Assembly (NCBI GenBank): GCA_963675135.1
Contig: OY776122.1
Location: 13,872,881-13,936,880 of the forward strand
Direction of reading: 5' to 3'
From: Galeopsis tetrahit
Taxonomy: Eukaryota > Streptophyta > Magnoliopsida > Lamiales > Lamiaceae
DNA length: 64,000 bases
Positions 1 through 10,610 of this stretch are shown piece by piece (position 1 is the first letter of the stretch; each line of letters opens with the position of its first letter). The position numbers and the translations under genes are program-made. The notes beneath the pieces were generated by a model. It searched no databases. It saw only the letters and a program-made list of their open reading frames with translations, and was not told where the DNA came from.

Positions 1-1237
1 GAGCTTCAGTCACAGTATGATATGCACACGTAATAGTATAAAGATTGTTTTCTAACGTGCCAGAACAGATTAAAGAGTCATTTCTCATAATAACAACATT
101 GTCATTAAAAATAACTGAGCATCCATCCAAAAACAACTTCGAAACATAAATTAAATTTCTCCAAAAATTCGGCACGTATAAAACGTTCTTTAATACTAAA
201 ACAGAATTAGAAAAACATAAGTGCACGTCTCCCACTGCAACCACTGATACTATCGCTGCATTGCCCAAACTAATAGTAATCTCGCCCTCACTCAGTTCCC
301 TTATCTGCAGAAACCCCTGCAAGGTGTAACAAACATGGTTAGTGGCTCCTGTATCTACTACCCAAGAAAAGGCAGAACAAGCCGGAAAACGTGTTTCAAC
401 AACTAAAGCGAGAGACGTACCAGAGTTGTCCTTTTCTAGGAGAGGACAATCAGACTTCCAATGTCCCGTCTTGTTGCACTTGAAACATTTGCCCTTCGGC
501 TTTTTCACGCCACCAGAAGGCGCTAGTTTCTTGCTCCCACTGCTTTCACCACCACCCTTTTTCTGTAAAGGCTTTTTCTTCTTCTTGCCATTAGACGAAG
601 AAGGTCCAGCCTGAACAGTAACATTGGCTTGTGGTCGTTTACCCATGAGACCCTCCACCGCGACCAATTCCGTAAGAAGCTCGGTTAAAGTATAATCCTT
701 CTTACTCATGATCGCGTTTACACGGAAGTTCTCAAACAACTTTGGGAGCGAGTGTAGGATCATATCGATCTTGGTGTCATTATCGATTAACCCTCCGAGG
801 ACCTCAATCTCATTCAGATATTCCATCATCTTGAGACTGTGGTCCCTCACGGACGCTCCCTCTGGCAAAGAGGTTGACATGATCTTCCTCATAGCCTCAA
901 AGCAGGCAGCCCTATCTTTCTCACCAAAAATCTCTTTGAGGCTCAACATCATAGCTGCGGCACTAGGCATAGTTTGATGCTGCTGTTGTAAAACATTTGA
1001 CATCGAGGCCAAAATGTAACAATGAGCCATCTCACCAGCCTTGTGCCACTTCTTATGAGCCTCCCTTTGCTCTTCAGTAGATTCGGCTCCCAAAGGGGCA
1101 GGAGCAGGTGTATCGAGCACAAACTTGTACTCATCAGCAACTAGGACAATGTCCAAATTTCTTTTCCAATCCAAGTAATTTTGACCAATAAGCTTATTTT
1201 TATTTAAGATAACCATAAGTGGGTTGAATGTCACCAT
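1..1237 (-). CDS. Copia gag-protease polyprotein, N-terminal part
   Basis: Structural and protease part of a copia polyprotein, which packages element RNA and processes the polyprotein. I translated minus from the ATG at 1237-1235 to position 1 and found no stop in 412 codons. It starts MVTFNPLMVILNKNKL, followed by a UBN2/gag-polypeptide region with LDWKRNLDIVL and later DYTLTELLTELVAVEG. A lysine-rich linker precedes a zinc knuckle CFKCNKTGHWKSDC (encoded about 482-437) of form CX2CX4HX4C. The aspartic protease begins with VVDTGATNH (about 360-334) and continues with LVLKNVLYVPNF. The frame has no stop and runs off the window edge, so this copy may be recent. The start is the first ATG of the frame and fits the family's usual start just ahead of the UBN2 region. 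Confidence 0.88.
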   Translation of the reverse strand, partial: MVTFNPLMVILNKNKLIGQNYLDWKRNLDIVLVADEYKFVLDTPAPAPLGAESTEEQREAHKKWHKAGEMAHCYILASMSNVLQQQHQTMPSAAAMMLSLKEIFGEKDRAACFEAMRKIMSTSLPEGASVRDHSLKMMEYLNEIEVLGGLIDNDTKIDMILHSLPKLFENFRVNAIMSKKDYTLTELLTELVAVEGLMGKRPQANVTVQAGPSSSNGKKKKKPLQKKGGGESSGSKKLAPSGGVKKPKGKCFKCNKTGHWKSDCPLLEKDNSGTSLALVVETRFPACSAFSWVVDTGATNHVCYTLQGFLQIRELSEGEITISLGNAAIVSVVAVGDVHLCFSNSVLVLKNVLYVPNFWRNLIYVSKLFLDGCSVIFNDNVVIMRNDSLICSGTLENNLYTITCAYHTVTEA

Positions 1238-2255
1238 AATGTATCTGAAATAAATAAAATGCAAGCAATGAATCACATAAGTTTGAAGCATAAAACATTG
1301 GAAACCTTCAAAACCAATATTCAACACAACCTCCAACAGCCCAACAAACACATATGCAAGCCATGTTATGGTGGTCGTTTACACATGTATTCATCGACCA
1401 GACATTCAGTCTTTAATTTCAATATCACGTCAACTTATCCTTATGACGAATGAAATTAACAGTCGAACTTTAACTGGCCATGTGAACTAGAACAGTGACC
1501 CCGTTGGGGGGTTATATTAAAATTCACATATAAGTGATGACCACAATTTAACAACAGTTATCTTGAATTATTCTTTACTGATGAACTCATGGATGACACA
1601 TCTGTTAGGGAAGATCACACACTTCATTTAAAGATTAAAACAGTTTTATTAGAAGTCTTAACTAGTAAGCTCGTGAACGTTGCACCCGTTAGAGGGAGAC
1701 TCCCAAGGTCCCACGAGCAACATACACCTTACTTAAAGACCAATTGTGGAGGCCTATAAATTAATTAAAATTCAATTATCTCAGTTAGTCATTTTAACAT
1801 GAAGATTATTCATTGGCATAGCAAATTAACAAAATTTAACACATGCATGTCATAACAATACAAGTAAAACCCTGTAGATCTCGTCGAGACGTTTCCGAAA
1901 AGGTATTGTGGGCTGAAAACGGATACCCGAGTCAAAAGTTATGGCCAAAACAGTTTTCACCGTCCATGGCCATAACCCAAAAAACTCAGATTACTGTTTT
2001 CAGATCTTCCATCGACACCGCCCGTTCTCACGATCAAAAAATACAATATAAACGAGTAAAACCCTACTACAGTGATCTATGAAATAGTCCTATACTACCC
2101 ACACTTATTATCTGGTGGGAAAAACGATTACATAACACTAGGGTTGCGATAGAAGAAAAAAATAATAACCAACAGAAACGCATACATACATGAAACAAAA
2201 TAAATTGAATCATACAATCATACATTTCAGGCAGAGCCAACAATCCACGAATCCA
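1238..2255 (-). other. Copia-1 untranslated leader
   Basis: About 1 kb between the primer-binding site and the gag ATG with no recognisable coding frame. This is long for a copia leader. It contains many short minus- and plus-strand ATGs and could hold an intron or packaging signal, but no such element is clear. Confidence 0.5.
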
Positions 2256-2268
2256 GGCTCTGATACTA
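2256..2268 (-). other. Primer-binding site (initiator-Met tRNA) of Copia-1
   Basis: On the minus strand the sequence TAGTATCAGAGCC lies two bases past the LTR terminus (...CCAGCA). It matches the standard plant initiator-Met primer site TGGTATCAGAGCC at 12 of 13 positions. This fixes the orientation and the LTR end at 2271. Confidence 0.8.
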
Positions 2269-2270
2269 AT

Positions 2271-3510
2271 TGCTGGAACACGCCGGCGAAGGCGGTCCGT
2301 CACCAGGTTCGTTGTTGGGTACCAAACGTATGAAACGAATTGAAACATAAACAGCATGCATCTAAAGCATAGTTTAGATCTGTTACCTTTGAAGATCGAG
2401 GCGTTGATTCCAATCTACGGATCTTCTAGTCTGTCTCTCAACCTTGTTCGAACACCGGGTGGACAGCGCGCTATCAAACGTGGAGAAGGCTGCCTTTTTT
2501 TCGTCTCCTTGAAACCCTAGCCGTTTTCTCAATTTCGTGTATGCTAGGGTTTCAACACTATTTTGAGGCTCCTATTTATAATCTCCATAAGTTCATGGGC
2601 CAGACTAGGGATCCATTAGAAGGTATAGGGTTTGGGCTTCTTACAGGCCCCAATACTCTTATGTTCAGCCCAGAACATATAATTTGGCTCGAGAACATTA
2701 ATTCATTCCACTAGAGAATTAATGTTGCACTCCTGTCCTATCCCGAACTGAATCAGGACTTCTATTAGACTTTATAATTCCCCGTGTTTAAGATATCGCA
2801 CGTCCATTAATTATTAAAGCTTCTGACTTCTTTAAATAATTAATTTCTATAATTCCTTGAGTAGTACCACTCAACCTTGTTGTCGTACGGATTAAATCCA
2901 CCTGCAGGGTTTAATACGACAATCCTTTATGAGTTTCCTCAAGGGGACATCATCAGCCTGGATGTACAGGACACGGTGCCCAAATGCCAATAAGTAGACA
3001 TCATGCGAGCGATGCCACTACCCAAAATACGGAGCGTGAAGAATCTACCAAGATTCTCACCTATGGTACATCAAAGTAGTGAACAAGCACCCCACACATC
3101 TAAATATCACACTTAGGGTTAAGAATCATAAAAGTCACCAAGACCTCTAGTTCTTCATAACAGTCAGAACAGAAGAACATGTCTTATCTGTGATCCATTC
3201 AATACGCCTCAGCGCACTAGTATAAACTAATGGTCAAGACAAACCACTAACAAGTTTATACTACAACTTAAACCAATAGTTTTGTCCATAACTATCTCAG
3301 TTGTGAATACTGTTTATATCTTACAAGGAACTGACAATGTGATCTTCTGTGTGACTACAAACCCACCACATCGTCTACAATGCAAGATAAGAAGACATAC
3401 AAGTAATCACAAAGAATGCAATAATGTGAAAAAAACATTTATTTTAGATAAAAGGAAACTGAATATACGTCACAAAAGCCCACTAAAAGTTTACTTTACA
3501 GTATACACCA
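2271..3510 (-). repeat. 5' LTR of Copia-1
   Basis: The minus-strand LTR ends ...TGTTCCAGCA immediately before the primer site. A TATAAATA box on the minus strand (2580-2573) lies about 300 bp from that end, giving a long U3. The outer boundary is not certain: a terminus near 3501-3510 is inferred from where gypsy gag coding begins. The partner LTR is outside the window, so terminus and target duplication cannot be confirmed. Confidence 0.65.
2573..2580 (-). promoter_or_regulatory. TATA box of Copia-1 5' LTR
   Basis: TATAAATA on the minus strand within the LTR, followed downstream by the R/U5 part and the primer site. Its position fits the U3/R transition of a copia LTR. Confidence 0.6.
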
Positions 3511-3515
3511 ATAAT

Positions 3516-4559
3516 GCGACCAAGACTTGGCATAGACTTGATGAACCAGGAGAGATGATCAAGAATGTGGCAAACAAGATGAAGGCCATGGAGAAGCAAA
3601 TGAGTCAACTCTCCAATGTCATTGGATGTCAACATACTCCGGGGAAATTTCCTTCAAACACGGAGCTTAACCCCAAGGAACATTGCAAAGCTATCAAGTT
3701 AAGGAGTGGGACAAGCTATGAGGGGCCAAAGATGCCACAAGAGGAGGAAATGTTGAGTGCACCTAAGGATGTTGACAAAGAAGAAGGGCATGAGGAAGAA
3801 AAGCAAGATGAGATAGTGAGAGGAGAGGAAAAAGAAGGGCAGAAGAAGAGTGAGGAGGCAATCCCTCCTCAAGACAAAAGCAAGAGTGTGATACCTCTTC
3901 CATACCCACAAAGATTGAAGAAGAAAGGGTTGGACAACAAATTTGCCAAGTTCGTGGAAATGTTTAAGAAGATTCATATTAACATTCCATTTGCCGAAGC
4001 ACTTGAGCAAATGCCTCACTACTCCAAATTCTTGAAGGAGATCATGTCAAACAAAAGGAAGATGGTGGAGTACGAAACGGTGCATTTGACCGAGGAGTGT
4101 AGCTCGATTATTCAAGCCAAGTTGCCTCAAAAACTTAGAGATCCCGGATCCTTCACCTTACCATGTGTCATCGGGGATGGAGGTACATTTCGAGCCTTGT
4201 GTGATTTGGGAGCAAGTATTAATCTTATGCCTTTGTCTATATGCAAATCTCTTGGTTTGGAAAAGCTTACACCAACCACAATGAGCCTTATATTGGCGGA
4301 TAGATCTGTGACGTACCCTATGGGTATAGTAGAGGATGTGTTGGTTAAAGTCGACAAATTCATTTTCCCGGTGGACTTTGTGGTGTTGGATATGGAAGAA
4401 GACAAGTACATTCCACTAATCTTGGGAAGGCCATTCTTGGCAACCGGTGGGGCTGTCATTGATGTAAGGAAAGGAGGGCTAGAACTTCAAGTGAACAATG
4501 AGAAAGTAGTGTTCAACATCTATAGAGCTATCAAAGTCCGGGATGATGAGGATGGATAG
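3516..4559 (+). pseudogene. Athila-type gag (C-terminal part) and protease
   Basis: The frame includes a gag C-terminal motif (MEKQMSQLSNVIG, then LPSNTE-like FPSNTELNPKEHCKAI and KLRSGTSY), a charged linker, and a pepsin-like domain with LCDLGASINLMPLS, VTYPMGIVEDV, VDFVVLDMEEDKYIP and LGRPFLATGGAVIDV. In Athila-type elements the catalytic DSG/DTG is commonly written DLGA, as here, and the fold is otherwise conserved. The frame is open upstream to 3282 but the part before about 3515 reads through the Copia-1 LTR and is not gypsy protein. It ends with TAG at 4557-4559 and no RT follows, so it is a 5'-truncated gag-pro remnant. Confidence 0.78.
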
Positions 4560-4589
4560 TATGGGTATTCCAAGGGAGATCACCCTCCA

Positions 4590-4874
4590 ATGCCCATGAA
4601 AGAGGAGGTGGGAGAAGATTTGAAGGTAACTTTTGTGAAAGAAGACCCCAAAGTGGAAGAAAGTGAATTGAAGATGGGCAAGAAGGCCAAGTTTAAAAAA
4701 AACTCCCCCAAATCAAGAAAAGCTACTTATGCAAGCTTGGGAGTGAATGAAGCGTCAACCTCCTATGATGTGATTGAAGAGCCGGATGGGCTAGCTAGTG
4801 GATGTTTTGATGGACTTAAAAAAGTTGCATGGGGAAAGAAGTTCAAGAACAAGGATGACAAGGGGGTGACTTGA
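4590..4874 (+). pseudogene. Short ORF downstream of Athila protease
   Basis: A 94-codon lysine/glutamate-rich frame starting 30 bp after the protease stop, with VEESELKMGKKAKFKK and ASLGVNEASTSYDVIEEPDG. It has no RT motif. It probably represents the linker that follows the protease in this non-autonomous gypsy group. Function unknown. Confidence 0.45.
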
Positions 4875-6570
4875 TAGTCATCTCAAGAAAGAACCGTCCG
4901 GCATAGGACGTTAAAAATAGCGCTTCTTGGGAGGAAACCCAAGGTTTTATTGCTTTCATGCTTTTATTGCTTTGATAGTTTTGATACCTTAATTTCTTTT
5001 GTAGGTGAGGATGAGAAGCATTTTTTATGTTATAGCTTGAAGAATGAAGAAGGAAACAAGACTAATTTTGGAGAAGGGAAGCAAGTGTTGCGCGCAATGG
5101 TGATCTTTGAAGAGCATTGGATGTGCAAGGAGGGAGGTAACAACTTGTAGCCCCAAACTTAGAATTTTTACATAGTAAAATTCTAAGTTTGGGGGAGTTA
5201 TTTTTCTTTTATTTTTCTACTAGTTGTTACCCTTGCACCGGTTCGTCATTCTACTTATGTTACCTTTTGCACCGGCGCACCCTTGGCTTTCATATGCTTA
5301 TATTGTTTGAGTTGGTGTTGAGTATATGTTGGGTAGTGGATTTGTGGTGAAATGTGAGCATGAATAATCATTGGAATCCATGGTTGAGTAGTTGTGGTGA
5401 TGTTTATTTGCTTTGAATGTATGCATGATTGGTGATGGATAGTAGTATCATGTTGTGTTCATATTTGTTGATCTTTGATAGCATGGATGCATGATGTGTT
5501 GTTGTTTGGGAACATTTGATGAATGTGAGGGTCCTATTGAATAAACCGGTGAGAATTGAGCCTTGAATCGAACATGTAATCTGGTTTAGTTCATTTGAGA
5601 GTGGATTAGGTTATTGCTAGTGATTCTAGAACTTGCCCAAGTTCTTGTTTGAAAGCATGATTGTGTGAAACTTTGTGATATGATATAGACCATCTTGTTC
5701 TAAAAGAGTCACTTAGCCAAAATGTCCCAAAACCGAAGTAATCTTCTGTAGTTAGCCCCTTGAGCTTAATTCCTAATCTTCTTAGCAAACTACAATGTTA
5801 ACCACTTAGCCTTTTTGAGCCTTTGATACCTACATCTAGTGGGGGATAAAAGACAAGGTGGATAAACATGTGCTTGAAATAACTTTGGTGAAAGGAGAAA
5901 TTGGAAAAGTTGAAAGAAAAAGAGAAAGATGAAAAGAAAATCAATGGAAAAGAAAAGAGGGACAAAGAGCCTCAAAAGCTTGAAAAGAAGAATGGTTCAA
6001 AAAGATGAGGTGATGAATGCTTGAAAAAGAAAAGAAAATGAAAAGTGAGAATGAAGTTTGTAAGCTTTGAAAGTGAAAGCACACATTGTAAAACAACAAG
6101 CTTTGTCCTCCACTAGAAGAGTCACAAATTCCCAAATTCATCCCACCTTGTCCAAAGAGCCAATGTTACATCCTTGATAAAGTCCTATTGATCACATTGT
6201 TGAGCATGTGAGTGTTGTAGAAAGTAGAAGTTGGGCAAGCATATAGTGATTGCATAGCATAACTTGGTTGATGAGTGCATTAATATCCTCAATTTGTTTG
6301 TGTGTTTGAGGGAAACACTTTGTCATGTGAGTAGAGGACTTGAGCATTTGGATTATGTTTCTCATTCACAATGTGTTGTGTGTTTGTGCATTCTTTGATT
6401 CATGCGTGTGAATTGCAATAATGATGCTATGATCTTCATTGAGAAATGCACTTTGATAAAGAGACATCACTACATCTTACTTTGCATGTGTGATTTGCAT
6501 TGAATATTCCATTGTGATCATTCCACCCTCATTGCTTTAAGTGCTTAGTTGTTTGAGGACAAACAACATT
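4875..6570 (+). other. Non-coding internal region of the Athila element
   Basis: About 1.7 kb without a credible coding frame. It contains the phrases AAGTTTGGGGGAG (near 5181-5197) and a second, longer G-run before the LTR, both typical of internal polypurine tracts in Athila-type elements, plus a purine-rich AAAGAAAAG stretch at about 5880-6060. An RT-RNase H-integrase block of the usual size is absent. Confidence 0.6.
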
Positions 6571-6587
6571 TTAAGTTTGGGGGGGTT
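6571..6587 (+). other. Polypurine tract of the Athila element
   Basis: TTAAGTTTGGGGGGGTT immediately precedes the LTR start TGATTC at 6588, the position expected for the plus-strand DNA primer. Confidence 0.75.
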
Positions 6588-6883
6588 TGATTCGGGTGGA
6601 ATTTACACATTTTAGAGGCACATGTGAATCATGTTTTTGATGAGATTTCATTGATTTATGCATTGATTATGATGATTTGAGCCAAAATGAGGGAAAAGTT
6701 GTGTTTTGTCGATTTTGTAGAAAATACGATGGAATTTAGAGCAAAACACCAACCATACTTTAATGGATCAGGAATAGGAGTGCACCGTTGGGTTCGTCTC
6801 GAAAAACGGAGTGGAATAGCCAAAAGAATCAAGTCGATTGGAGGTCGGAAGCAAAAGTTATGCACGAAACAAGTTCAGAGTGC

Positions 6884-7088
6884 AACTCGGCCGAGTTACC
6901 CAACTCGGCCGAGTCCGACCGAGGACCAGAATCTGGAATGATTTTGCCACTTGGCCGAGCTCCCTGACTCGGCCGAGCTGCTGGGCGAACTTGGGCACTG
7001 GAACAATTGCAACTCGGCCGAGTTACCAACTCGGCCGAGTCCTGAAGAAGGCTTTTTCCCCAATTCTAACACCCCAACTCGGCCGAGT
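6884..7088 (+). repeat. Array of ACTCGGCCGAGT palindromes in the LTR U3
   Basis: The 12-bp perfect palindrome ACTCGGCCGAGT occurs at about 6885, 6903, 7012, 7029 and 7077, with one-base variants at 6967 and a degenerate copy near 6949. Two copies extend to the 14-mer AACTCGGCCGAGTT. Two tight pairs are spaced 17-18 bp apart. The array ends about 90 bp upstream of the LTR TATA box, so it lies where U3 enhancer elements act. Confidence 0.85.
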
Positions 7089-7175
7089 GGGACCCTGCTC
7101 TCGGTGGTTTTTGCATATTTTGTCCAATTTCCAAGGACTTAAGTGCAATTTTCATCCTTAAGCCCTACCCCAACA

Positions 7176-7184
7176 CTATATAAA
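7176..7184 (+). promoter_or_regulatory. TATA box of the Athila LTR
   Basis: CTATATAAAG after a C-rich stretch (CCCTACCCCAACA) in the middle of the LTR, downstream of the palindrome array. It probably sets the start of the genomic RNA. Confidence 0.65.
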
Positions 7185-7360
7185 GCCTCATTCTTGAAAC
7201 CCAAGACATTCTCCCCCAAATTCTCAAATTCCACACATAGTTACACACAATTGGAGGTGATTGGGTCATTTCTTCTTCAATTCTCCATCAAATCAAGCAA
7301 GGAAGGATGCAATAGCTTGGGATTTCCATTCGCTACCACATTTTAGACTAAGTTTTCTCT

Positions 7361-7368
<8 letters not shown>

Positions 7369-7406
<38 letters not shown>
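7369..7406 (+). repeat. (CT)19 microsatellite
   Basis: Uninterrupted CT dinucleotides within the transcribed part of the Athila LTR. The length is likely polymorphic. Confidence 0.95.
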
Positions 7407-7408
<2 letters not shown>

Positions 7409-8208
7409 AGTTAGTTATTTCATTTGCTTTTGTTTATTTGATTATGTTAGTTCTTGGCTAGAACACTTTTGGTTCTAGGGCTTTGTAAATATTTGGATTG
7501 AAGTTTATGAATTAATTTCTTGTTTTAAATGGTGGTTGCCTCTTATTTGCATGTTTAATTCTCATTTGGAAGCATGTTGTTATTGGCCATGATGATTTGC
7601 TTAATTCATTGTTAATTGGGATAAGATTGAAATATTTATTCCATTAATCGTATGCAAGCATGCAACCCGATATTATTATGATCTCGAGAGAGGATTAGTT
7701 ATCGGAGAGGGAATTGAATGACCTTTGGGGCTATTTTAGGTGGTGTGATGTTTGTAAGGTAGAGATACGAACTTACGTCGCATGTTCCTTTGGATTAGTT
7801 AGATCGAGAGATTAATTAATTCTTCTTTAGTGGTCAACCCTATAAGAGGACAACCTTAATTGCCATTTGAATGAGTTACAATTCATAAACGGATATCTAA
7901 GTGTTACAATTGCCTTGGAACCTACCTTCTCATACTTGAGTTTTAATCTATTTTACTTTCGTTTCTTGATTTACATGATATTTGATCGATTCTTCATTAC
8001 TCTTTATTGCTTATTTGTGACAATTTGGTAGGCAATCTTAGGGTAATTCACCACATTCACTTAATCGATCGCGTCTAAATAGAATTCCGTTAACAAAATA
8101 AACTTTTACGCTATACCTCCTCGTGGGATCGACCTCGTACTTACTTCTCTACGATAGACACCGTATACTTGCGGTCGTTTATTCTAGTGTTGTAGAATAC
8201 GTGAATCA

Positions 8209-10125
8209 GGTATAAGTGAGGAGGGGCAGGTTATTATTGAAGTCAAATCTGAACTTCAAGAAACCCTTGAGGAGAGGAGGCCTGACCCTGAGTGTGAGGA
8301 AATTATTAATGAAGGAAGAAAATAATTAGTTGAAAATGAGAAGAAGACTGCTGATGTATCAGAGTCTTATACAAAAGAATATGAGGGTGATGAGAGTATT
8401 TTTGCTAACAAGTTTGATCTTTCTGACATTGCAGGTGTTACTTTTGATCAAATTTTTGCTGATGAACTTCTTACAGATGCCCCTGTTCAAATTGACTCAA
8501 GTTCAGCTCAAGCCATCCTTGGAGAGCAATCATCAAAGTTGGACATCTTAGTTCATCAAGTAGAATCTGCACATGCTGAAACTTCAGGAGCCTTGGATGA
8601 GCAAGGTAGAACCTTGGCATCAGTAGAAATGAGGTTGACTGGCTCTGAAGAGGTGGTGTTACCCACCATTGAAGCAAGGATCAGTGGAGTAGAATCTGGT
8701 TTGCAAACTATCTCCACTGAAGTTCAGAAAGCTAAGGAGAGCATGGAGTCTTTCACCAAGGAAGTCAGAACAGATCAAAAGCTGTTGATGGACAATCACA
8801 ACAAAAATGTAAAGGCCTTGAAGTTGGTTGTCAAGCAAGCATTGGGAAAGAAGAGTGCCCTTCAGAAGAAAAGAGCAGAGGAGATGAGGCTAGCTATGGT
8901 CAAAGCAGCCTCAGAAAAGTTTACTCAGGAGGTGATGGCCAAGATTGTTGAATTTGCACAGGCCAACCTCACTGATTTCCTTAAGGCTACCCTTGATGCA
9001 TCCCTCAAAACAACCTCACTGATTGGAGAAGGAAGCAAGGGAAAAGAAAAGGTGCCTGAATCCAAAGGAAAAGAGAAAGCAGTCCTAAACTTGGAAGAGC
9101 TAGATGAAGAAGAGCAGCTAGCAATAGCTCTAAAGAACTCAATGGCCTCAGCTCAAGAAGAAAGAGCTAGACAGCAACAAAGGCCTGGAGGAGAGTCAGC
9201 AGGTTTGGACAAGACTACTGAGCCTGAAGGTGTCCAGACTAGAGGGCAAATCAAGAAGGTTAAGGGAAAGAAGAGAAAAGCTGAAACATTCACTGACTTT
9301 CCAAATAGCTTAGATCTACCTGCTGAATTCAGAATAGAAGAAGAAGAGTCTACTTCTAAGAAGGTCAAAGCTGATGAGATTAACAAGACTGCTGAAACTG
9401 AATCTGCTGAATGTCCCAAGCTTGCTGAAACTCAAGAGGATGTTGAGATATTGTTTGAAGAAGGTTTTGGAGCTGAACCAAAGAAAAAGACTCCAGTGCT
9501 AGCAAATGGTCCATTTAAGCTCTTTGTGGAAGGCTATGGCAAAGATGCCGAAACTCAGCAAAAGTTGGCCATGATGAGAGCTCAAGAGAAAATGGATCAA
9601 ATAATAGAAGCCAACAGAGCTAGAGACAAGAGAAGAGCAGATTTCCAGAAGCCAAGGAGGAAGAGGGCTACCTACAACAAACTGAAGCCCCAGTTGCTGA
9701 TCCCGATGGACACCAAATATCCACACATGGATAGATGGGTTCCAATCCAGCTAAATGATAACTGGAAGGAGGCCAAGAGGGAGTTTGTCTATGATTACTA
9801 TGTCATAGGCAGATGGATGGAAGAAGATCCCAACTCCACTTTCACTCAATTCATGATTGACTATCACAGGGAACTCTACCAACAACTTCTTGCTGCTGCA
9901 GATATGGCAGGAATTGAGTTCAAAGCCCCTAAACCAATCATTTACATGCCCCCCAAGAAATATGGCTTCATTGACCAATCACAGATATTTCAAGAGTTCT
10001 TCCAGATTCTGAAGCTGGATAGGATGATGCTTGGGCCCAAGGGCACAAACCAAGAGGCAATGGAGCTGAAGAAGAGAGTTTGGACACAATATGGAATGGT
10101 GCCACCTCCTGAAGACAATCTATAA
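8209..10125 (+). pseudogene. SIRE-A ORF3 (env-like position), 5'-truncated with one stop
   Basis: One frame is open from 8209 to 10125 except for a TAA at 8323-8325. The protein is charged and probably coiled-coil in its first third (ISTEVQKAKESMESFTKEV), carries repeated SKGKEKV and basic KKVKGKKRKAE segments, and ends with a more structured region containing DRWVPIQLNDNW and YDYYVIGRWMEEDPNS. No signal peptide or membrane segment is visible, so calling it an envelope protein is unsupported; the label reflects position only. The 5' part is cut off by the Athila insertion. No ATG near the left end is a convincing start. Function unknown. Confidence 0.65.
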
Positions 10126-10596
10126 ACCTGCTAAGTCCTCCTGACCCTTATTTGCCTTGAGTGCTGAATTGGATGAATATTTACTCTTGGCTGCTGATAT
10201 TGATGATTTGGTCATCTCTGCTAAAAAATTGTTCAAAGTCCGTTGATTCATGTTTTGCTCTGATCACATGTTTCTTTATGCACATGATCATATGTTTGCT
10301 CTGATCAAATGATGTATCTCTGTAATTTCTCTGATTCATGCTCTGATAAGTTTGTTTGACTATCATCATGCTTGTAATGTCAATGATTATATGAATGATA
10401 GTTGAATATTTATGTGAATCAAGAGATAACATCTCATTGTCTCAACCTGCCTGACTTACACCTATATGCACTTAAGCTGTGATTACACTAATATGTTTCT
10501 TTCAGGAAATTTGACCTTAGTCACATCCACTGAAGATATATGTAATAAGTGTAGTCAAGTCACCTTTGCATAGAATGTATAGGTTTTAGCATCATC
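10126..10596 (+). other. SIRE-A 3' untranslated spacer
   Basis: About 470 bp between the ORF3 stop and the polypurine tract with no gene. It is rich in CTGAT-type repeats (for example GCTCTGATCA around 10256 and 10298). Confidence 0.6.
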
Positions 10597-10610
10597 AAAA
10601 AGGGGGAAAT
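10597..10610 (+). other. Polypurine tract of SIRE-A
   Basis: AAAAAGGGGGAAAT directly before LTR start TGTTGGGA. The same tract stands next to the SIRE-C 3' LTR on the opposite strand. Confidence 0.85.

Larger units (their letters stand above)
1..3512 (-). mobile_element. Copia-1: Ty1/copia LTR retrotransposon, 5' part
   Basis: Minus-strand element read right to left: 5' LTR (about 3512 to 2271), a primer-binding site matching plant initiator-Met tRNA, an approximately 1 kb leader, then an open gag-protease frame from 1237 that continues off the left edge. Integrase, RT, RNase H and the 3' LTR are therefore outside the window. The right boundary is placed by the start of gypsy coding sequence near 3515 and is uncertain by a few tens of bases. 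The position suggests insertion into the gag region of the Athila-type element to the right. Confidence 0.82.
3512..8208 (+). mobile_element. Athila-type Ty3/gypsy element, 3' part, lacking pol
   Basis: Plus-strand element with partial gag, retropepsin-like protease, a long non-coding spacer, a polypurine tract (6571-6587) and a 3' LTR (6588-8208) bounded by TGATTC...GAATCA. No RT, RNase H or integrase motif lies between the protease and the LTR, so the copy is non-autonomous. Its 5' LTR and gag start are missing from the window, apparently displaced by insertion of Copia-1. The base after the LTR falls directly inside a SIRE ORF3 frame; the first five bases there, GGTAT, are the expected target duplication, whose partner is off-window. 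Confidence 0.8.
6588..8208 (+). repeat. 3' LTR of the Athila element
   Basis: A 1621-bp LTR with perfect short terminal inverted repeats, TGATTC at 6588 and GAATCA ending at 8208. Its length fits Athila-type LTRs. It contains a palindrome array, a TATA box at about 7176, a (CT)19 tract and a 3' end reading GGGATCGACCTCGTAC, a sequence I associate with this gypsy group. The 5' LTR is outside the window so no age can be estimated. Confidence 0.85.

Noticed and set aside
342..614. Plus-strand open frame of 90 codons
   Set aside because: Antisense to the copia gag-protease, which has clear zinc-knuckle and protease motifs on the minus strand.
3282..3515. N-terminal extension of the Athila gag-protease frame
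   Set aside because: This part reads through the Copia-1 LTR and shows no gag similarity; it is an accidental fusion.
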